DNA of 64,000 bases from Patiria pectinifera (Eukaryota; Echinodermata; Asteroidea; Valvatida; Asterinidae). The stretch lies in the NCBI GenBank assembly GCA_029964075.1, contig CM057138.1, positions 10,410,932 to 10,474,931 on the forward strand, written 5' to 3'. Every line of letters begins with the position of its first letter. Positions within the stretch are counted from its first letter, which is position 1. The position numbers and the translations under genes were made by a program. Of this stretch, positions 49,094 to 64,000 are shown piece after piece. The notes below the pieces were generated by a model that saw only the letters and a list, made by a program, of their open reading frames with translations, did not search any database and had not been told where the DNA came from.

Positions 49094-49608
49094 AGCTATA
49101 GTCCATCATTTGCAGCCATCCGAAAAGTAACTGGCGTAATTACTGTTGAAAAACAAACTTGGTTGAAAGATAGTAAGTGAACTAAACTCCCTGTGAAATG
49201 ATTCTTTCTGGGAAGCTGTCATTTTGAAGTAATCAACGAAAGAAGGTATTTCCAACGGTGATTCTTAAGAAGCACCGTAGGAAAATTTAAATTAGTAGTT
49301 CGTTTTGTTATTCAGCGCAGCGCGCACAAGTATTGGAACGACGCACACGCGCGCGCGGTTGTTATAATTCGTCGGATCAGTGCGCGACGCGCGCCGCGTG
49401 TAGCTGCAATTTAAAACAATTCAAAACATGATTCAGTAACTTTTGATTTGAAATTGAGATCTTAGAATGCTGCTTTTCTCGGAATGTACAGCTGAAGCTT
49501 AGCTGAAACTTCATCAGGTTAGTTGCTCAGTATCCTTCATTAGATTTTGAACACTTTTGTTGCTTCAAACGAACAAAATGCACTAATTACAAATGATGGA
49601 CTATAGCT
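49094..49608. mobile_element. TTAA-flanked TIR element, copy B only (515 bp)
   Basis: The ends AGCTATAGTCCATCATTTG and the reverse complement CAAATGATGGACTATAGCT are perfect inverted repeats, flanked by TTAA on both sides (49090-49093 and 49609-49612). Copy A has a single TTAA at 27163-27166 with identical surroundings, the empty site. The TTAA duplication resembles piggyBac-type transposition, although the termini are not the usual CCC form. The interior is CG-dinucleotide rich (about 49315-49400) and non-coding. Confidence 0.9.
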
Positions 49609-50758
49609 TTAAAAGAAGCTTGGTAGACAGTGTTTTATACGGTTATCTTCAGGCGTGACGTACCAGCTGAAATGAGGAATGAATAAACTGTATCAAAAGA
49701 TTTTAATTTACATGTACATGTTTAGCACAACATTACGATCAGGTGCATAATACGCTTTCAGTTATATGTTCTTCTCAGAAAAGCAAACTTCAGTTACGTC
49801 ACTCCCGGTAGTTTAGTCTGATAGGTAACCGGCCCTTGACAAACACCATGCTAACTCGGTAAATATACAAAGTGACTAATATGTCATTGCTGTGAGATAA
49901 AAAGCAGTGGCTCGAATCCTTCTGTTTTGTTGAGCTCCATGCGACAAGCTGAGTCAGGCCTCAGGGGTCGATGAAGTTGCAGGTTTTTGTGAACTTTATT
50001 TGTAATATCTGATAGTGTTTAGGTCTCAAAGCTATGAATATCAACACAAATATTCCGAAGTTTTCCAAAGTGTGAGTCGTGTTTATTTAAGAACGCTTGT
50101 TTTGGTTAGTTTTCCAAAATTTTTAACGATACCCTTTTAAGCGATAGTTTAATGTAAACGATCACTTGCGCTGCCGTTTGTACTCTTAGTCTTTATTCAA
50201 AACTGAAATTGTTTTAGATTTGTCTATTTTTTTTAAATTCATGTCATGGGCCATTGACGTAGCCACCGAATAGACAGGGACTTGCGTAAGAGACTCTGAC
50301 ATATATTTAAAGCTTTGAATAAAGTCTTTACAAGTAAACATGTTATAACATGGAACATTCCATGGTGACGAAAAGGGGTCAGGGTTTCTTGTGGGCGTAG
50401 CGTTATCAATGGCCATAATTAATGGGATAGGAATATGGGGAAGGGAACATTGTAAATGGGCGTCCATTGCGGTTCTGCCTTTGTTCTCATCAATACCTCA
50501 AGTTCTTTGGTAAACACAATATTAAAGGTGACACTTTTTTAGGGGGTAACTTGGGAACGTACCCAATGTTCCCTGCTCTATGCCCAAATGTACCCCTCTG
50601 AATAGTGTCATTTTATTGTGTCCACCCTATTTTGTCTATCTCAAAAAGGCTAATACCTACGACCAATATTTGATTTGGGATTAAAGGTTGACAAGTTTTG
50701 ATGTCTCACAACGGTCAATTAGCACACGAGCTCAGTCAAACAGATCATTTATCCTGTA

Positions 50759-50771
50759 AGCATAAATAAGA
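50759..50771 (+). promoter_or_regulatory. Possible TATA-like box, esterase gene B
   Basis: CATAAATAAGAG stands where gene A has TATATAAGAG, about 35-40 bp before the ATG at 50802. Confidence 0.25.
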
Positions 50772-50801
50772 GGAATTGGCTGCCCAATTCCACTCGTAAA
50801 C

Positions 50802-59080
<8,279 letters not shown>

Positions 59081-59089
<9 letters not shown>

Positions 59090-59099
59090 AACAAATAAA
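59081..59099 (+). promoter_or_regulatory. Clustered AATAAA hexamers at gene B stop
   Basis: AATAAA at 59081-59086 overlaps the last codons and stop, and another is at 59094-59099. Copy A has none here. If used, cleavage would fall within about 30 nt of the stop and give a very short 3' UTR. Confidence 0.4.
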
Positions 59100-59702
59100 T
59101 ACTTACATAAATGGAACGAAAGACTTCAGTTTGGCATATTAAAAAAAAATCTTAGAAAATTTAGATTAGATTCATTCTATATTAATTTTACTCCAAAAAC
59201 AGTCCAATGTTCACCGTTCTAATTGTAGTACTTAACTAATTACAATGTGCATCCCAACCATGTTCAAAACCGTTTGCACTTCTTTTGAACAGTGTTTCAG
59301 TTTAACAATTGATCATATTGTTATGTTTTTGTTAACGTTTGTCGATATTCTAAAGTGAAAAGAATGCTTAATTTTCTGGCTAACCTCAATTTAAACCAAG
59401 TTGAATATAAAATTGTTTGCAGTGAAGGAAACAAAATCAGTTGCTCTTTGCTCAATCGGATCACACTTTTGACCTTGATTTTGTCAGCACTAAATATTTA
59501 TAAAAGCGATTGTGTTATCTGTCCGCTAACTTAAAGGATATTTCATGATAAATCGTTTTGTTGGATTAAGCTGGGTTCGTCATATTGGTAGGTTGACTTA
59601 TTATAGAGTACGCCTTCAAACTGTTTGGCCAGTTATTTATATCAACCGCAGTACTTTGCACGAGGACATCATGGGCGAGTCTTTCATTCCAGAGCCTCGT
59701 TG

Positions 59703-61368
59703 CAAATGCCTTGCGAGTCATCCTCCCAATGTTTGCGTTTCAAAATCAGCCCACAGCCACACCCTGTAGGGTGTCACATCCTCTCGCCTGCCGAAAACAA
59801 AAACAAATCCGAATCTTTGCACAAACGCAACCGAAATTTAAACATATTTGCAGAGGGTTGCAGAAATATTCACTGACTTTGACTGAGACCGTGCCTTAGA
59901 CCCATTTTGATGGTTGGGTCCTTCAACACCCTACACATCTTTGGCCCCAATTGGCTGTCAACGTAACAGATAACAAGAATGTCAATGCCGATTGAGACCC
60001 AATTCGCCACTAGTTTTCTTATGTTACCCAGGTGCAAAACAGGCTTTTAGAGCTGTCAGTTTGGCCTGCCTTGCTTAGTACTGCTTCAGCATGAAATGCC
60101 AGTCTTCAGCGCTTACCATACCAGCGTTATGAAATTGGTAATGCAGAATTTTGTTAACTCCCAAAAATTTAACTGAAAGTGAAAGATGATTAAATAAGCT
60201 TTAATGTGATGTGTGTCTCAAACACCTTTAAGAGATGCGAGTATTTTCCCTGAGTTTGGGAATTGGGCGTAGGGGTCTATGGCAGTTTATTTAGTCTGCT
60301 ACCATTGACGTTCAATATGGCGGTCGTGTAGGTGACAACTGACAACACGAGAAATTCCTCAATGACACCATTTTACAACAACGCACAGCGTCTTCATCAC
60401 AGTTTCATTATGTTGAATGGCTGTAATGTAATTTTGCTATAAAAGTAAATAGAGCGTGCAAGTCCACATTCACTTTTTATGTGAATGTCTTGGTACCAAA
60501 CACTGACTAGTCTAGTCACAGACTCCCGTGTTTGGATTTACCCAATTGTTATCTGCCTGATCAATTGATCGGAAGTTGAGGTCAACAATTTTATGGTTCT
60601 TTTATAGTCGTCAATAAACAATAAGTCCAATATGTTGTAAATTGTAATGCTTTCTCTTCTTTCGAAATACCAATTTATTGCACTCGATTGTAGGGGCCAG
60701 TCAGGATCAATAAATGATAAGAAATAATATAGACGTTACACACATTGATCCTATATGTGGACTGGTGCCCGGACTTTCTCTTAAAATTTCGCGGTTTTTT
60801 TTTTAGGTCAACTATGTATACCGATCAAGCACTAGAGATAACAGCAAGGGTAGGGAGGTTTGATTGCTGTCCTGCGGTTTGCATAATTTCGAAAGTTAGG
60901 CCTACTGTAACGGGTCTACCCGATGTTCCCCAATACCCAAATTCGTTAGGGTTATGGTTAGGGTATGGTTAGGGTTGGGTACATAGGTATTGGGGAACAT
61001 AGGTATTGGGGAAAATGGTGTGCACCCATTGTAACCATCCTTCCTATACACGCGCAGTCGATTGATTACTTATTTTAATGGGTACATTTTGTATTCGGTA
61101 TTCGGTATTCGGGCCTCTTGTTTGATTTGGAACACTTGATTTCTCTCATCGTCAGAATTGATCGCATCAAAAAAAGCAGAACACATTTAACATCATTCGT
61201 TCACTTCCTGTGATAGTGAATTAGTTTATTCAGTTCACCGCTTTTATATTTAAAACAAAGGCTCACGTTCTACATTATCAAGACCCCGCTTATACCAAAT
61301 GAAAATATATATTCTAATAAGAATGTCAACAACACAACTTTAAATTAAATAAATAAATAAAACAAGAT
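59703..61368. other. Unassigned spacer with a telomere-like motif
   Basis: No gene was recognised. 60945-60985 reads as degenerate ttaggg repeats, enclosed by the perfect 13-bp inverted pair gttccccaatacc (60925-60937) and ggtattggggaac (60986-60998). The part at 60205-60300 weakly resembles 34425-34505. A (tattcgg)n run of about three units lies near 61090. Confidence 0.45.
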
Positions 61369-62966
61369 TTTGCTGGCTTGGCACTCCTGCTTATCTATTT
61401 CCCTCTCAACACCCAAAGATTCAAATATAATATACGTCATAATAGGTAACAATGATGAACGGCATAATGTTTGGACTCCACTGCCTCGCAATAATGTGTG
61501 AAGCGTTTAAGATAACCAAAATATTCGTCAACCTGCCTCTCCATTTTTTGAACATGTTCACGTTTTGCGTATTGTCATGCTTCATAGAAACAAAAGCAAC
61601 TCATGGAACGGCCTTTTGGATCAAATAACACAGCTTTTTCAATTATACATGTAATGATATCCTAACCCCAAAAAGTACACCTTTTTAATAACTCACTCCA
61701 GGTTTAAAAAAAATAACACCAAAATTATCACAAATTTAAAGTATAATTAAACGAAACACCCTATCTCTAATATAGCACCGATTGTTAGTATAATTATGTA
61801 ATTATACTAATAGCCTGAGAGTAACGTAACCAATAGCATAACTTGAAAAAAAATATATTTTAAAACAAAAACAAATGTGCTGGCTTGGCACTCCTGCGCA
61901 TCCTTTTGCCTCTCGCCACCGAAGGATTTAAATATAATTTACTACAGAATAGGTAACAATTATTACGACTTGTTTTAAACACAACTGCCTTGCAAAAATG
62001 TGTGAGCTGTTTAAGAAAACAAAAATATTCTTTCACCTACCTATCTATATTTGGAACATTTTTACGTTTGGCGTAATTTCATGTTTTATAAAACAAAATC
62101 AACGTATGGAACGACCTTTTGTATCAAATAACACAACTTTATCAGTTCTGCATATAATCTCAAAACTGTTGTAATACCTCACTCCAAGTTAATTTCAGAA
62201 AAGTACATGTAGTTCTACTAATAGCCTTAGAGAGAAACCTAACCGTTAGCATAACTTAAAAATAAATAAATATTTTTGTTTTGCTGACTTGGCATTCCAG
62301 CTAATCCATATTTCTCTGACCACAGAAACATTCAAATATAATCAACATAAAAATGGGTAACAACTATTTAGGATTTATTTTAAGACACCACTGCCTCACG
62401 CGTAATGTGTAAACCATTTAAGAAAACCAAAATATTCGTTCACTTGCCTCCCCAGTCTTGGAATATTTGCATGTATTGATCTTGACACAAAACAGTGAAT
62501 TCAAGATTAAGCAACGTAATGGAATGGAGTCTTGTATCAACACAACTTGATCAATCCTGCATATGGCGTATGACCCAATGCAGTGCATCTTTTGTAATAA
62601 CTCACTTCACGTTAATATTAAAAAAAACCTCCAAATTATCAGAAATTAAAAACAATCATAAAACCCTATCTCCAATCAAGCACTGGTTTTTAGTACAGAG
62701 ACCACCCATTAGCGCCAACACCACTCGAACCGCCTCTTGTATCAAATAAAACAAGTTTACCAATCCCACATGACCCTAAAACAGTGCATCCTTTGTAAAT
62801 CACACCAAGTTACTTAAAAACAAAACACCAAAACTCTCAGAAGTTAAAACAACTATAGTATTTCATCTCTAATCAAGCACTGACTTTTAGTACCTAATTT
62901 ACTAATAGCCTGAGAGAGTAGCCTGAGAGAGTAGCCTAACCGTCTGCGCCAACACCACTGGAACCG
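61369..62966. repeat. Diverged tandem repeat, about 0.4-0.5 kb unit, 3-4 copies
   Basis: Units start with 'tgctggcttggcactcctgc' at about 61370 and 61878 and 'tgctgacttggcattccagc' at about 62281. Each continues with 'ttcaaatataat', 'ggtaacaa', 'actgcct..caa.aatgtgtga' and 'taatagcctgagag'. A partial fourth unit lies at about 62728-62966. It sits immediately downstream of the SLC6 stop codon, so part may be its 3' UTR. Confidence 0.75.
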
Positions 62967-62995
62967 TATTATGGCTCCGAGGACTAACTTCCTAA

Positions 62996-63562
62996 CTACA
63001 CAGCATTGTTCTCAATTTCGTCGGGAAGACTACTGTATTTTACTTGCATCTCGTCATCTTTCTTCTGTAAGCCTTTGCTGTCCGAATTCAGCTTCCCTCC
63101 CATACTGGTGCCCAACCGCCTGTGCACCTCCCAAGCATGCAGTCGGTTCTCAGGAAGGGCGGGGCCCCAGTTGTCACGTGGTCTCACCAACTGTTGCAGG
63201 CGCTGCGAAAATAGAGATCGTGGATAAGGTGTCATTGTTTGCAAGAACAACGCGGCTCTTCGGAGCCCCAAAAAACTTTTGAGAATTGTGCATAACTTTG
63301 TTGAGATCACCGGCTACACCTGGAACAGTGTGAATCAATACTTCGGCTTCCTTCAGTTTATACAGTTCGATGATGTTAGGCTAGGTCTGCAAAATACCTC
63401 TTTGAGTGTTCCCTTTTCCGTCATCATGGCATAGATCCACCAGAGTGGTATCCAAACCAGAACCACGATGAAGATGCTCCAGCCAATACCAGCCGACCAT
63501 GCCGGCAGTGGCCCGTTGTACTGCGGCTCAGTGCGGGTGATAAATTTAAATACCACCACGAC
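62996..63562 (-). CDS. SLC6 family transporter, last two exons (partial)
   Basis: Minus-strand exons 63562-63398 (55 codons, phase 0) and 63202-62996 (68 codons plus TAG), joined by a 195-bp intron with GT donor after TLKE and a ttttcgcag acceptor. The first encodes the end of the bundle: PAWSAGIGW, a hydrophobic helix, then IPLWWIY (the last membrane helix) and KGTLKE. The second encodes a cytoplasmic tail beginning RLQQLVRP and containing NWGPALPENR, a segment typical of glycine/proline-type SLC6 members (WGPAL.E.R). The tail is charged and ends in NAV. SLC6 proteins are sodium- and chloride-coupled symporters of the plasma membrane. The substrate cannot be decided from this piece. All upstream exons lie past 64000. 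Confidence 0.88.
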
Positions 63563-64000
63563 CTAAGTTGAAAGGGAAAGGTTTCAAAATTGTGTAAACA
63601 TTAAAATAAGTGTGAAAGTGGGGAAAACATAATTGAGCACTCAAACGAAGCTGTTATTTTAGGCGTCTCTGATTTCTGCGTAAATCTCTCTTTTAAGACA
63701 AAACCCGAGTACAGAGCTTCAATATTATATTCGGGGTTTTGCCCCAGCCTGCACCAGGATTTTCAACTCTCTCGTGTCTCAAAATTTAACCCCGGTGGAG
63801 TTTATTAGTGGTTGAATGCCCTCCACGGTAGAAGTAGTAGTAAAGTCTGTCCCGAGCCAATGTGGTTCATCAGGCCGGTGTTTATCTCCGGTTTCCTTGG
63901 CATGAAACGACTGAGAATATTTCGTCGTGTGCCCGGCAGAAGGGCATAAGTGTGCATATGCCCTTATGCAATGTAGCGTAATGACCAACATGTTCCCAGC
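63563..64000 (-). other. Probable SLC6 intron
   Basis: The region upstream of the acceptor at 63563-63564 shows no further transporter-like exon. A 68-codon minus-strand open frame at 63779-63991 has no family resemblance. Confidence 0.5.

Overview
This window looks like nuclear DNA of an invertebrate metazoan, most likely a marine deuterostome (echinoderm-like). The evidence is spliced genes with GT-AG and GC-AG introns, a full-length non-LTR retrotransposon of the L1/Tx1 group, many terminal-inverted-repeat (TIR) elements, tRNA-like SINE heads, and a cholinesterase-like protein ending in a vertebrate-type AChE 'T' tail. The organism call is an inference; no species marker is present.

Layout. 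1-23.7 kb is gene-poor and built almost entirely of repeats: 660-bp tandem units (1.29-2.79 kb); a Harbinger-like MITE (5.13-5.51 kb); a 12-bp minisatellite (7.9-8.1 kb); a nested pair of long-TIR elements (9.04-10.47 kb); a TIR element carrying 16-bp minisatellites inside its arms (11.92-13.75 kb); four arrays of a 57-bp satellite embedded in direct and inverted duplications (14.1-22.4 kb); and a foldback element (22.4-23.67 kb). I found no convincing gene there.

23.67-37.29 kb and 46.11-59.70 kb are two copies of one segmental duplication. Each carries a complete nine-exon cholinesterase/carboxylesterase-like gene (606 residues in both) with signal peptide, Ser-Glu-His triad and a C-terminal tryptophan-rich tetramerisation (WAT) exon. 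The copies differ by transposon insertions: a Harbinger-like MITE and a SINE only in copy A, and a TTAA-flanked element and a small TIR element only in copy B. They also show patchy identity suggestive of gene conversion. Just past copy A lies a third, diverged WAT-type terminal exon (37.3 kb) with no partner gene.

Between the copies sits an L1/Tx1-like LINE (39.22-44.90 kb) with a perfect 13-bp target-site duplication. Its ORF1 is intact and its ORF2 is broken.

59.7-64 kb holds an unassigned spacer, about 1.6 kb of diverged 0.4-0.5 kb tandem units, and on the minus strand the last two exons of an SLC6 neurotransmitter/amino-acid transporter, whose upstream exons lie beyond the window.

The only host protein-coding genes I can support are the two esterases and the SLC6 3' end. 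The esterases are predicted secreted hydrolases able to oligomerise through their tails. The transporter is a plasma-membrane protein with no evident functional link to them.
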